Of a stretch of 64,000 nucleotides of DNA, positions 23,527-31,745 are shown piece after piece. Each line of letters starts with the position of its first letter. The stretch's first letter is position 1. This stretch comes from Acidimicrobium ferrooxidans. Its GTDB lineage: Bacteria > Actinomycetota > Geothermincolia > Fen-727 > Anoxymicrobiaceae. A program made the position numbers and the translations under genes. Below the pieces are notes generated by a model, which was not told where the DNA came from, ran no database searches, and worked only from the letters and a program-made list of their open reading frames with translations. The DNA lies in assembly GCA_020723485.1 (NCBI GenBank), contig DYIU01000002.1, positions 405,543-469,542 on the forward strand, written 5' to 3'.

Positions 23527-26500
23527 TCACTTGTTCTTCAGGTCATTAATAATCTTCTTAACCGACCCCTTGTCCACCTCTTTTCCCTTCGAGCGGCCGG
23601 CCCGGCCATTCTTCTTCTTCTCCTCTTCCACGGGCTGCGTCTTGTCTACCGCTACCTTGTGCTTCTTCTGCTGTACTCCGCCCGCCAGTTCGAGCAGTTC
23701 CTGCTCCAACTCGAAAGTCTCCAGGTCCACGAGGCTGGTGCCTTTACCGCGCTTGCCGCTGACCTTGAGAGACCCCATCAGCCCGCGGTCGTCCTCGACC
23801 TCCTCCTCCTCCTCCTCGTAGAGAGACTCCTCCTCGACGGCTTCAGCCTCGACCTCGAGCTCGGGTTCCTCTTCGACGACCTGCTCGGCGGCCGCCTCGA
23901 CCTGCCCGGCCTCCACCGCATGTCCCAGGGTGATGTCTCTCAGGTCCTCCATGTGGTCGTAGTCGAACTCGGTCTCGGCCGCCGCGGCATGCGCCTCGGG
24001 CAGTGGGGCGGCCTCCTCATCCGTTTCGTCCCAGTCCGCAACCGTCTGAGCGTCCGCGGCGCCGGACGTGACTATGGGTTCCTGCTCGTAAGTCTCGATC
24101 GTCCCGGTCTCGATGTCCGCCAGGTCATCAGCGATCGCCGGTTCCTCGTCGGCGCTCCGGCCCGCCAGGACCTCCCCGGCTTCTCCCGCTTCGTCAAGGG
24201 CCGTCCCGTACACCTGGAAGGCCTCGTCGCCGGGACCCTCTTCCGCGGCCGACCGCTTCTCCGGGGACTCGGGCGGCGCGACATTCAGCTCTTCCGCCGA
24301 CCTCAGCCTTCCCGCGTCCAGCGGGATGATTTCGGCGCCTGCATCCTCGAGCCCCACTATCTCCAGCACTGACTCGGTCTCCGGCTCGTCGTCCGCCTGG
24401 AAAGCGGGCGCCTCCGGGACCTCACCCACTTCAGCGCTCAGCGCCGCGGTCTCGTGGTCGTCAGGCCGTTCCGCCTCTGACTCCTGGAGAACGGGGTCCG
24501 CCCGCCCCAGGACCTCTTCGATGACCGGGACCTCCAGGTCCTCCGCGATGGAGAGGATCTCGACCACGGTGGACGTCACTATCGGTTCAGGATGTTCGAG
24601 GACCACTTCGACGTCGGCCTCGCCCCTGATGCTGCTGAAGCTTATTACCTGCCCCGCGGGTTCGCCTCCAGCGACCTGCGCGTCTGCGGCCTGCGCCCGG
24701 GAAGCGGTCCCCTCGAGCTCGGCTTCAGTATGTTCTGCGGCGGCCGGCTCCACCTCGAACTCCGGCGCGACCTCTCCCTGAGGCGGGCCGGCGTCTCGCG
24801 ACTCCTGGATCGCGTAGGTCGGCTGGTCGAAGGCCAGGAGCTCCTCCCTGCTCAGGTCTCCCCTGGCGGGAGGATTGACCTGGATAAGCCTTTCTATGTC
24901 CTCCTCGGTCGGCAGTGACGCGTCGTCGATGGCAGCGGACTCGTCGATGGTCGGTACCAGGGGGACCTCCTCGGCGGCCTGAACGGCATGCTCGACGACC
25001 GCGTCCGTCTCCACGGCCTCTTGCACTTCATCCTCGCCCTCGAGCGCCGCTTCCTCCGCGTCCTCGAGTTCAGCCGCCTCCGTTTCGACTTGCTCCTCTT
25101 CGGTTGGCTCCTCGACACCTGTCCCGGCTTCCTCGACACTCGCCGGCTCATCCGACAGGGGCTCTGCAGCCACGGGCTCCCCGGCGGCCCCTCCCGCGAC
25201 AGGACTACCCGCGATTGCCTCGAGCGCGCCGGCCATTATGTCGTCCGCGAGCGCGGGCTCGTCCAGCAGCTCCGGCCTCGGTTCCACTTCAACGCTTTCA
25301 TCCAGAGCGGTGGGCTCGGTATCCATCACTTCGCTCGCCGGTTCTCGGGCCTCCGCGTGCTCGGAAGCCGTCTCATCCTCGAGCTGTGCGGCCTCCTCTC
25401 TCGCAGCGGCGAAGGCATCCAGCTCGACCACCTCCGCCTCCGGCTCGGCGCCTTCTTCCTCCCGGGCTGCCTTCTGTGCCCTGCTGCGCGACGGCTGAGA
25501 GGACCGGCCCCTCAACCTCGTAAGGTGCCCGGCCCACTCGAGCGGTATGTCTTGAGGCTCCTCGCTCAGCGCGGCGGATTCCTCCTGCCCGTCGGAGCCG
25601 ACAATCTCGAACTCGCGCTCCTCCTCGCCTTCGAGCTCGCCGCGGTCGGCCTGCTCTATGAAAGCCCTTCGCTCCTCGGTCTCGCGGTATATCTCACTGT
25701 CGCCGAAATCCCGCAGCGCGAGCGACTTGTAGTAGTCGACCAGGCTCTGGCCCGGCGCGGGCGAATCGTCGGGACCCGATTCGTCGGGTGGCTCCTGTTC
25801 CCCGGCAACCTCGACGGCCTCTTCCTCGACCGCCAAGGCCTCGCTCTTGACGGGCTCCTCTTCGAGCGTTTCCTCGGCCTTCTTCCCCCTGCGGCGCAAT
25901 TTCGAGCGCCGCGGGGCCTCCGGTGTCGCGTCTTCTACCGCGACCTCCTCCACGGTCACGCCCTCGTCCGCGTCATCACCGAAGCTGATGACCTCGTCTT
26001 CGGACTCAGCAGCTTTCTTCTTCGACCTGGCCATCCGCTTGCGCCGCTTCGCCCCTTCGTCGGTCTCCCCGCCTGCTTCCTCGACAGCGACTTCTTCCTC
26101 CGCCCCTTCAGGCTCGCGTTCCGTGTCGGGGGCCGCGGCCGCTTCTTCCTCCAGCATGACCCCGACCTCGTCCTCGAGGCCCGCGGCCGCTCCGGTGACC
26201 TCCGCGGGCTCGCTCGCCAGCACCACCAGGCCCGCCGTCACAAGGCCGTAGAGCGCCTTGCAGGTGACGAGCGCGCTCTGGCCCGACCTGGAGATTATGT
26301 CGCGGACGGTGCTCTCACCGTCCACGTGGTACATGACGAGCCACTCCTCGCTCGTCAGGTTCATCTCGCTCGCGTCCTTCCCGGGAACCTTTGTCACCTT
26401 GAAGACCGCATCCAGGGACGGCACCTTCTTCTCTATCTGGAACCATTCGTCGAGACGCCTGCTGCCCTCCATGATAAGGTCCTCGGTGCTCATGGAGAGT

Positions 26501-26922
26501 CCTATGTCCTCTTCAGGAAATATCTGGTCCGGGTCGAAATCGAAGTCGCCCTCGTTCCAGCGCAGGAGGTTGAAGACCGCATCCCTGATGTGCTCCTCCA
26601 CGAAGACCTCGAGGGACTCCCTGCCGAGGTGGCCGAGCTCAACCAGGATGTTTCCAATGCGCTGGTCGCCATGGGTGGTGTTCTGGAGTTCCAGTGCCTC
26701 GTCGAGCTGTTCCTGCGTTATCATCCCGGCCTCGATGAGGCGCTGTCCGAGGGGAGCACGCTTCCAGTTATGGGTGGCGAAGAAAACGTTACCGTTGCGG
26801 AAGCAGACGTAGCCCATCATATCGCCGTTGGCGATTACCAGGGTTCCGTTCTTCTTCCCGAAGTGTATCAGCTGAAACAGGTCGGGAAGGCTGAAGTCCC
26901 TCAGGGCTCCCTTCAGCGGCAT
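23527..26922 (-). CDS. Giant acidic DUF4388 protein
   Basis: A protein of 1131 residues. The first 110 form a DUF4388 domain (MPLKGALRDFSLPDLFQLIHFGKKNGTLVI), followed by a helical part containing LGQRLIEAGMITQEQLDEALELQ, which resembles the PilB N-terminal fold, and a winged-helix-like stretch (about 185-240). From about 250 to 1080 the chain is low-complexity, dominated by Glu, Ala, Asp, Val and Pro, and almost certainly disordered. The last 50 residues are Lys-rich (GRAGRSKGKEVDKGSVKKI). DUF4388 proteins often neighbour roadblock/GTPase pairs. The long tail could be a scaffold or spacer; its function is unknown. It lies 15 nt after a roadblock gene. Confidence 0.8.
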   Translation of the reverse strand: MPLKGALRDFSLPDLFQLIHFGKKNGTLVIANGDMMGYVCFRNGNVFFATHNWKRAPLGQRLIEAGMITQEQLDEALELQNTTHGDQRIGNILVELGHLGRESLEVFVEEHIRDAVFNLLRWNEGDFDFDPDQIFPEEDIGLSMSTEDLIMEGSRRLDEWFQIEKKVPSLDAVFKVTKVPGKDASEMNLTSEEWLVMYHVDGESTVRDIISRSGQSALVTCKALYGLVTAGLVVLASEPAEVTGAAAGLEDEVGVMLEEEAAAAPDTEREPEGAEEEVAVEEAGGETDEGAKRRKRMARSKKKAAESEDEVISFGDDADEGVTVEEVAVEDATPEAPRRSKLRRRGKKAEETLEEEPVKSEALAVEEEAVEVAGEQEPPDESGPDDSPAPGQSLVDYYKSLALRDFGDSEIYRETEERRAFIEQADRGELEGEEEREFEIVGSDGQEESAALSEEPQDIPLEWAGHLTRLRGRSSQPSRSRAQKAAREEEGAEPEAEVVELDAFAAAREEAAQLEDETASEHAEAREPASEVMDTEPTALDESVEVEPRPELLDEPALADDIMAGALEAIAGSPVAGGAAGEPVAAEPLSDEPASVEEAGTGVEEPTEEEQVETEAAELEDAEEAALEGEDEVQEAVETDAVVEHAVQAAEEVPLVPTIDESAAIDDASLPTEEDIERLIQVNPPARGDLSREELLAFDQPTYAIQESRDAGPPQGEVAPEFEVEPAAAEHTEAELEGTASRAQAADAQVAGGEPAGQVISFSSIRGEADVEVVLEHPEPIVTSTVVEILSIAEDLEVPVIEEVLGRADPVLQESEAERPDDHETAALSAEVGEVPEAPAFQADDEPETESVLEIVGLEDAGAEIIPLDAGRLRSAEELNVAPPESPEKRSAAEEGPGDEAFQVYGTALDEAGEAGEVLAGRSADEEPAIADDLADIETGTIETYEQEPIVTSGAADAQTVADWDETDEEAAPLPEAHAAAAETEFDYDHMEDLRDITLGHAVEAGQVEAAAEQVVEEEPELEVEAEAVEEESLYEEEEEEVEDDRGLMGSLKVSGKRGKGTSLVDLETFELEQELLELAGGVQQKKHKVAVDKTQPVEEEKKKNGRAGRSKGKEVDKGSVKKIINDLKNK

Positions 26923-26937
26923 GTCATACCTGCCAGT

Positions 26938-27336
26938 CTACTCGTACTCCACCTGTAAGTGCGACTCGATTATCGCCGCGATGTCCTTCGCGGCGTTCCT
27001 GATGTCATACAGGACAAGCCCCAGCTTGCTGCCGCGCTTCACGATCGCGTTGAGCACGGCGTCCTCGCCCGCGGCCAGAAGGAACACATAGCCCTGTGTG
27101 CCCTCGACGAACACCTGGGCCAGCTCCCCGCGCCCCAGCTCCGATGCGGTCCTCTCGCCAAGGCTCAGAAGTGCGGCGGACATGGCACCCAGACGGTCTT
27201 CCTCGTACCCATCGGGGAGGGCGGACGCCATGACGAACCCGTCCATGCTGACCACCGCGGCGGCGTCGATATCCGTCGATTTTTCCAGGAGCTGCCGGAG
27301 AGCGCCCTGCAGCTCGTTTTCCTGGCCAGCATCCAA
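26938..27336 (-). CDS. Roadblock/LC7 domain protein 1
   Basis: A protein of 132 residues from TTG 27336. AAGGAGG (27345-27351) stands 8 nt before this TTG, which decides against the longer GTG at 27372 that has no ribosome site. One roadblock fold covers nearly the whole chain: AAAVVSMDGFVMASALP, a central helix ending LGERTASELGRGEL, AQVFVEGTQGYVFLLAAG, and C-terminal helix AAKDIAAIIESHL. Roadblock proteins act as GTPase-activating or exchange partners of MglA-like GTPases. The GTPase gene is two genes downstream. Confidence 0.85.
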   Translation of the reverse strand: MDAGQENELQGALRQLLEKSTDIDAAAVVSMDGFVMASALPDGYEEDRLGAMSAALLSLGERTASELGRGELAQVFVEGTQGYVFLLAAGEDAVLNAIVKRGSKLGLVLYDIRNAAKDIAAIIESHLQVEYE

Positions 27337-27405
27337 GCCAGCAACCTCCTTGCCCCCTGCGATGGCACCCACGGCCTGCCTCGCCTGCAGATCTGAACGG
27401 GCGCC

Positions 27406-27777
27406 TCAGATGATCTCCGAGAGCCGCTGGGCGCAGCGGCTCACCTCCAGGAGGGTCATGCCCATCTTGGCCTGATGGTCGACCATGCAGGCCAGTATCG
27501 CGGCCTCATTTACCTTGACCACTACCAGGTCGCCTTCGTCCCCTCTCAGGTAGAGCTGGTCTATGTCGCCCCTGGAAAGGTCGCACGCGACCTTCTCACC
27601 CGCTGAGACGAGCGTTGACGCAGTGGCGCTCAGCATCTCCTCGTCCAGGGAGTCCGAGAGGTCCGATGCGAGCGGCATTGCATCAGAGCTTATGAGCACG
27701 GCCGCCTCGACGCCGGAGCACTCTGCCCTGAGCGTCCTCAACATCTCCAGCATCATCTGTTCCCTTGAACCCGGCAA
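27406..27777 (-). CDS. Roadblock/LC7-like protein 2
   Basis: A protein of 123 residues from TTG 27777, with GAGGAG 5 nt upstream. Its fold order parallels the first roadblock protein: EAAVLISSDAMPLASDL, then LSATASTLVSAGEKVACDLSRGDIDQLYLRGDEGDLVVVKVNEAAILACMV, and a C-terminal helix. It is the first gene of the GTPase/pilus run and probably pairs with the other roadblock protein as homo- or heterodimer. An ATG at 27756 is an alternative start, with AAGGGA just upstream. Confidence 0.8.
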   Translation of the reverse strand: MPGSREQMMLEMLRTLRAECSGVEAAVLISSDAMPLASDLSDSLDEEMLSATASTLVSAGEKVACDLSRGDIDQLYLRGDEGDLVVVKVNEAAILACMVDHQAKMGMTLLEVSRCAQRLSEII

Positions 27778-27807
27778 TGCTTCTCCTCGTTCGTATTTCC
27801 GGGCGAC

Positions 27808-27847
27808 CCGATATCATTAATATCGGAATGTTGCCGCGACTTGATGA
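27808..27847 (-). promoter_or_regulatory. Operator-like inverted repeat and weak FliA-like promoter before the roadblock/GTPase/pilB run
   Basis: CCGATAT-5 nt-ATATCGG forms a perfect repeat at 27808-27826. Read on the minus strand, TCAT (27844-27847), 16 nt, TCCGATAT (27820-27827) is a one-mismatch-per-box relative of the pilus promoters, 43 nt before the TTG. This is a weaker match than the others. Confidence 0.35.
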
Positions 27848-27865
27848 GAATATCGCCTGAAAGAA

Positions 27866-28147
27866 TCAGATAATTTTGTTGGCCGGCCTTGAGCGCCTGA
27901 TGGCGATCTCCACGTCCAGCGGCCTGAAATCCTGAGCGATCGTGATGGCTGCCGCCCTGCAGAACTCTACGCAGGTATAGCAGGCGATGCAGTTCTCGAC
28001 GTGTGACACGCGTACGTCCGCGCCCTCGCCGGATATGCTGAATATGGACCGGTCGTTGCCGGGCCCGCTCTGGGGGCAGAGCTCCAGGCAGTCGCCGCAG
28101 TGCACGCAGCGCTCCCGCATAATCCGCATCTCGCCGGCATTTGCCAT
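27866..28147 (-). CDS. 2[4Fe-4S] ferredoxin-like protein of the hydrogenase cluster
   Basis: A protein of 93 residues from ATG 28147, supported by AGGAG 7-8 nt upstream. Two cluster motifs are complete: C14-x2-C17-x2-C20-x3-C24 and C53-x2-C56-x2-C59-x3-C63. The second cluster is followed by AAAITI, as in polyferredoxin folds. An insert of about 28 residues separates the motifs. It starts 10 nt after the large-subunit stop and probably passes electrons to or from the hydrogenase. Confidence 0.88.
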   Translation of the reverse strand: MANAGEMRIMRERCVHCGDCLELCPQSGPGNDRSIFSISGEGADVRVSHVENCIACYTCVEFCRAAAITIAQDFRPLDVEIAIRRSRPANKII

Positions 28148-28157
28148 GCAATCGCTC

Positions 28158-29525
28158 CTAGTGTGTGCCGCACGGTACGCACGGGCTGAAGGCCCTGAGC
28201 GCGAACTGCAGGTTCTGCGCCGCACCCTCCGAGAGCTCCATCCCTCCGACCGTTTTCCGCGCGCACCCTGTCAGGTGTTGGTTGAGCATCGCGAAGTTGA
28301 ACTGCAGGGGGCTCACGATCCTGTAGGAGGTGATGAAGCCCTCGGCGTCCATCCGGAGACTGTGGACGAGCGTGCCGCGGGGCGATTCCACGACCGCCAT
28401 CCCCTCCGAGTCAACGAGCTTGGGCCGCACGCAGGGTTCCATCACCTTCGGTCGCTGCTCGAGGAGGAGCAGGGCGTTCTCCCAGGCCCTTATCACCTCG
28501 AGGATCAGCGCCACCAGGAACAGAAACTCGCGGTCAAGGGGATGTCCCCAGATCTCGGTGGTCCTGGCCCTCTCCAGCTCGGCCCAGGGCGCCTGGGTGT
28601 CGAAGCCGAGGTTGACGCGCGCGAGCGGGCCCACGAGCACCGGCCCCATGTCCCCTACCGCCGCCTCCACCAGGTAGGACCACGGCACCGGCTTCTCCAC
28701 GATGGAATCGTAGAAGTCGCGTGCGGGCATCTCCCTGGTCTCCCCCTGCTGGAAAGGAGCGGCCGTTACGGTCTCACCCACCAGCGCCTGGCGCCCGGCC
28801 ACGGTCGAAGCCATGTAGTGTCCCCTGAACGGCATGGCACTCTCTATCATCTGGGCGTTCCGCTTGGTGATCATCTCGACAAGGCGGAGGATCTCGCGCA
28901 GTTCGTGTTCGCACCCGCTGAGCAGGACGGAGGCCTTGGTGCAAGCCGACCAGTCAGGCAGGTAGCTGACACCCCCGGGGACGACTACAGCCGGGTGCAC
29001 CGGCAGGCCGGCCAGCATGTCTAGCGCCTCCGAAAAAGCCGCCAGGACTGTCGTCAGCCTGTGTACCGTTTCGTGTTCGACAGCGTAGATCCCCACGACG
29101 TTCCTGACCGCCGGGTCGGACATCGGCAGCACGAAGTCGGGGAGCGCCAGGTAGGTGATGTTAACGAGGTGGCTCTGTCCAAGCCACAGCCAGGCAAGCA
29201 ACTCGCGGAACCATCCGGCGGCCTTCGGGACGTCGGTGGAGCAGCCGTTCTCTACCGCGATGCAAGCCGCCAGCTGGTGAAACGGCCCGCACGCCCCGCA
29301 GATCCTCGAAAGCATCGACGGCACCCTGAATGCCGGCATGCCGAGCACCATCTGCTCGAAGCCGCGGTACTCGAGGGCCCTGAACCGCGCCTCGCCGACC
29401 TGCCCTTCGCCTGAGATCGACACCTCGATATCGGCACGGCCCATTACGCGCGTGAGGGGGTAAAGGCGCACCCTGCCGCCCCCAAGGTCCGACGCGTCCG
29501 TGAGTCCCACCCCGGTGTCAACCAC
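28158..29525 (-). CDS. [NiFe]-hydrogenase large subunit, group 3-like, without C-terminal extension
   Basis: A protein of 455 residues from GTG 29525, overlapping the small-subunit stop by 8 nt. The first nickel motif is RICGACGPFHQLAA, with C76 and C79. The second, C449-x2-C452, stands in SPCVPCGTH at the extreme C-terminus. The canonical motif is DPCxxCxxH, so the Asp is replaced by Ser, and His455 is the last residue. Most large subunits are made with an extra C-terminal peptide removed by a maturation protease; this one already ends at the usual cut site. Overall layout and the partner resemble MvhA/sulfhydrogenase-type group 3 enzymes. No hyp maturation genes are in the window. Confidence 0.9.
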   Translation of the reverse strand: MVDTGVGLTDASDLGGGRVRLYPLTRVMGRADIEVSISGEGQVGEARFRALEYRGFEQMVLGMPAFRVPSMLSRICGACGPFHQLAACIAVENGCSTDVPKAAGWFRELLAWLWLGQSHLVNITYLALPDFVLPMSDPAVRNVVGIYAVEHETVHRLTTVLAAFSEALDMLAGLPVHPAVVVPGGVSYLPDWSACTKASVLLSGCEHELREILRLVEMITKRNAQMIESAMPFRGHYMASTVAGRQALVGETVTAAPFQQGETREMPARDFYDSIVEKPVPWSYLVEAAVGDMGPVLVGPLARVNLGFDTQAPWAELERARTTEIWGHPLDREFLFLVALILEVIRAWENALLLLEQRPKVMEPCVRPKLVDSEGMAVVESPRGTLVHSLRMDAEGFITSYRIVSPLQFNFAMLNQHLTGCARKTVGGMELSEGAAQNLQFALRAFSPCVPCGTH

Positions 29526-30369
29526 CCGCCACCTTCTCTCCCACCCTGGCCCTGGTCACGGGGTCGCGCCTGGTGAACATGTACAAGCTCTTGAGCATCG
29601 ACATCATCTGCCCCGCCGTCTTCTCCTCCCTGTTTCCCGTTGTAAGGGAGACGAACTTGACCATGTCGGAGAACATCGAATGGAGCTGGGAAGAGAGCAC
29701 CATCGCCGAGGGGCCGCGGCATCCTATGCACACGGCACCCTTCGAGGTACAGACCGCGTGGCATCCTCCGCGGGTTACCGGGCCCAGGCAGAGCAGGCCC
29801 CTGTTGAGCAGGCAGAGCATGCTCGGGACCCCGCAGCCCGGATGGTGGTTCCAGGCCTTCACTCCCTTATGCTCCACACCCCTGGTGCACTCGGAACACA
29901 CCGTGCCGTCAAAGCTCGGGTGCCCGTAACCCTCGAGTACGGACCTGAGTGCCTCGAATATCAGGTTCGGCGGAGGGGGGCATCCGGGGATGTACAATTC
30001 TATATCGATGCGGCTGTCCAGCGGCTGCACCTCGTCCAGCAGTCCCGGTATCAGAGCTTCGCCGGTCTCCGGCCGGGGGGGCTCGATGTCCCTCGCACCG
30101 GGTACGCCGCCGTAGACGGCGCAGGAGCCCACCGCAATCACCTTCCGCGAAGTCCTGCCTATCTCGTCGGCTATCTCGAGCTCCTCATAGTTCCTTATGG
30201 CCCCGGTCGCGAGCACCACGTCGGACGGAGATATCGACCTCGCGTCAACCATGTAGTTCGAGAACGAGATGTTGTTGTCGCAGAGCATGGCGATAAGGGG
30301 CTCCCCCGCCAGGAAAAGCGACTGGTGGCAGCCACCGCAGGAGCTGAGGGCGACCGTGGCGATGTACAT
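29518..30369 (-). CDS. [NiFe]-hydrogenase small subunit, group 3-like
   Basis: A protein of 283 residues from ATG 30369, which overlaps the upstream stop as TGATG. It has no Tat signal, so it is cytoplasmic. Proximal cluster ligands are visible as C11-x2-C14 (LSSCGGCHQSL), VGSCAVYGG and PGCPPPP. Further Cys groups in the C-terminal half (VCSECTRG, HPGCGVPSMLC, GGCHAVC, CIGCRGP) supply medial and distal clusters. This is the MvhG/group 3 pattern. It carries electrons from the NiFe site of the large subunit, probably to the ferredoxin encoded downstream. Confidence 0.92.
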   Translation of the reverse strand: MYIATVALSSCGGCHQSLFLAGEPLIAMLCDNNISFSNYMVDARSISPSDVVLATGAIRNYEELEIADEIGRTSRKVIAVGSCAVYGGVPGARDIEPPRPETGEALIPGLLDEVQPLDSRIDIELYIPGCPPPPNLIFEALRSVLEGYGHPSFDGTVCSECTRGVEHKGVKAWNHHPGCGVPSMLCLLNRGLLCLGPVTRGGCHAVCTSKGAVCIGCRGPSAMVLSSQLHSMFSDMVKFVSLTTGNREEKTAGQMMSMLKSLYMFTRRDPVTRARVGEKVAGG

Positions 30370-30851
30370 CAGCTTCTCAGCTCCATCATGACCTTGCACG
30401 CCCGCGGCCCGCAGTGTTCCACCCTGAGGTCGACCCGCCTGTCAATCATTGTCTCCATCGAACCGGCAATGTACCCGTGAAGCGCCTGGCACAGCATGCC
30501 TCCCGGGGTGGAGCCCGCGCTCCTTGCCAGGGTCAGCAGAGGACACTGTGTGAACACCAGGCAGGCCGAGAGGACGTCGCCCTCCTCAGTCCAGTCGCCC
30601 TGCGCCGCCTGCTCTCGCCACGTCTCGACCTGCCAGACCTCGTCCCCATCGTCGAGGACACACCTCAGCGCCTGCAGGGCGTCGGCCGTCCGGCGCCGCA
30701 TCCCGCCCTCGGCCAGACCGGCGTCGCGGCCCGCCTGGTACATCAGGGCGGGGGCCCCCTTTCCGAGTACGTTCTCTCCTGCCGTGTCCAGGATGAACGA
30801 GAGCTTCATGAGACTCCTGAGCTGTGCCTCTGTCCGCTCCGCCCTCGCCAA
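30369..30851 (-). CDS. Cys-containing V4R-like protein heading the hydrogenase run
   Basis: A protein of 160 residues. The first half (KLSFILDTAGENVLGKGAPALMYQAGRDAG, about 17-46) resembles the start of V4R (4-vinyl-reductase/small-molecule-binding) domains. The second half has Cys in FTQCPLL, GGMLCQAL and EHCGPRACKV, a spacing also seen in the metal- or Fe-S-binding C-terminal part of SufR-like regulators. No helix-turn-helix is obvious. Coupling to the hydrogenase small subunit by TGATG suggests a sensor, assembly factor or redox partner. I do not recognise a specific family with confidence. Confidence 0.45.
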   Translation of the reverse strand: MARAERTEAQLRSLMKLSFILDTAGENVLGKGAPALMYQAGRDAGLAEGGMRRRTADALQALRCVLDDGDEVWQVETWREQAAQGDWTEEGDVLSACLVFTQCPLLTLARSAGSTPGGMLCQALHGYIAGSMETMIDRRVDLRVEHCGPRACKVMMELRS

Positions 30852-30855
30852 GATC

Positions 30856-31743
30856 CTAACCCCCGTTCTGAGGCTGACTGGAGTTCTGCTGCTCTTTCCA
30901 GCGAAGGAACTGCTGGTAGTCGGAGGTGAAACTGTGACTGCCGTCTTCGCCCGTCAGAATAAAGTAGAGGTAGTCGGTAGAGGCCGGGTACAGCGCCGCC
31001 CGTATGGATTCGAAACCCGGGTTGCATATCGGCGCCGGCGGGAGTCCCTCTATCTTGTAGGTATTGTACGGAGAGTCAATCTCCAGGTCCTTGTTGGTGA
31101 GCACCGGCTTCGGTTCACCGAGCGCGTACTGGACCGTCGAGCACATTCCCAGCTTCATTCCCTTTCCGAGCCTGTTGTATATGACGGAAGCGACAAGTGG
31201 CCGGTCCCCGGGTACCTTGGCCTCCTTCTCGATTATCGACGCGATGACCACGGCCTGGTACGGAGTCACCCCAAGAGCCTGAGCCCTGTTCCATTCGAGT
31301 TCTTCGGTCTCGATGCCGAACTGCTTTAACAGCTTCTGGACCAGTGACCTGGCGGAGGACCGTGACGTGACCTCATAGGTCTTCGGGAACAGGAATCCCT
31401 CCAGGTTCCCGTTCGCGCCCTCGAGGTAATCGTAATCGTAGCCGCCAGCCCTTGTCGCCGCGCCGAACTCCTCTGCAGAGATGTTCCCCTTCGTCGCTTC
31501 ATCGACCTTCCCCGCCATCTGCTCGAGGTCGAGGCCCTCCGGCAGGGTGACTTTGTACACAGTGAGCGGCGGCGGACGTTCCTGTATCCTGCGGTAGACG
31601 AGCCAGGCGCCGACGGCAAGGCACGCGACCACGACGAAGGACGCGGCGGAGATTATCACGAGGTTCCGTCTGCGGCGCGCGCGCGCCCGCTTCCTGGCAT
31701 GTCGGATGTGGGTCCTGGACGCGTTCTCTGGCCGGTCAGGCAA
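30856..31743 (-). CDS. mltG: Endolytic peptidoglycan transglycosylase MltG (YceG)
   Basis: A protein of 295 residues with a strongly basic cytoplasmic N-terminus, one membrane helix (about 28-50) and an extracytoplasmic YceG domain. It cleaves nascent glycan strands to end synthesis. The catalytic Glu lies in IIEKEAKVPGDRPLVASVIYNRL (about 165-187), and PYNTYKIEGLPPAPICNPG near 235 is a family signature. It is 2 nt downstream of ruvX, the common actinobacterial and firmicute neighbour. Confidence 0.94.
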   Translation of the reverse strand: MPDRPENASRTHIRHARKRARARRRRNLVIISAASFVVVACLAVGAWLVYRRIQERPPPLTVYKVTLPEGLDLEQMAGKVDEATKGNISAEEFGAATRAGGYDYDYLEGANGNLEGFLFPKTYEVTSRSSARSLVQKLLKQFGIETEELEWNRAQALGVTPYQAVVIASIIEKEAKVPGDRPLVASVIYNRLGKGMKLGMCSTVQYALGEPKPVLTNKDLEIDSPYNTYKIEGLPPAPICNPGFESIRAALYPASTDYLYFILTGEDGSHSFTSDYQQFLRWKEQQNSSQPQNGG

Positions 31744-31745
31744 CT

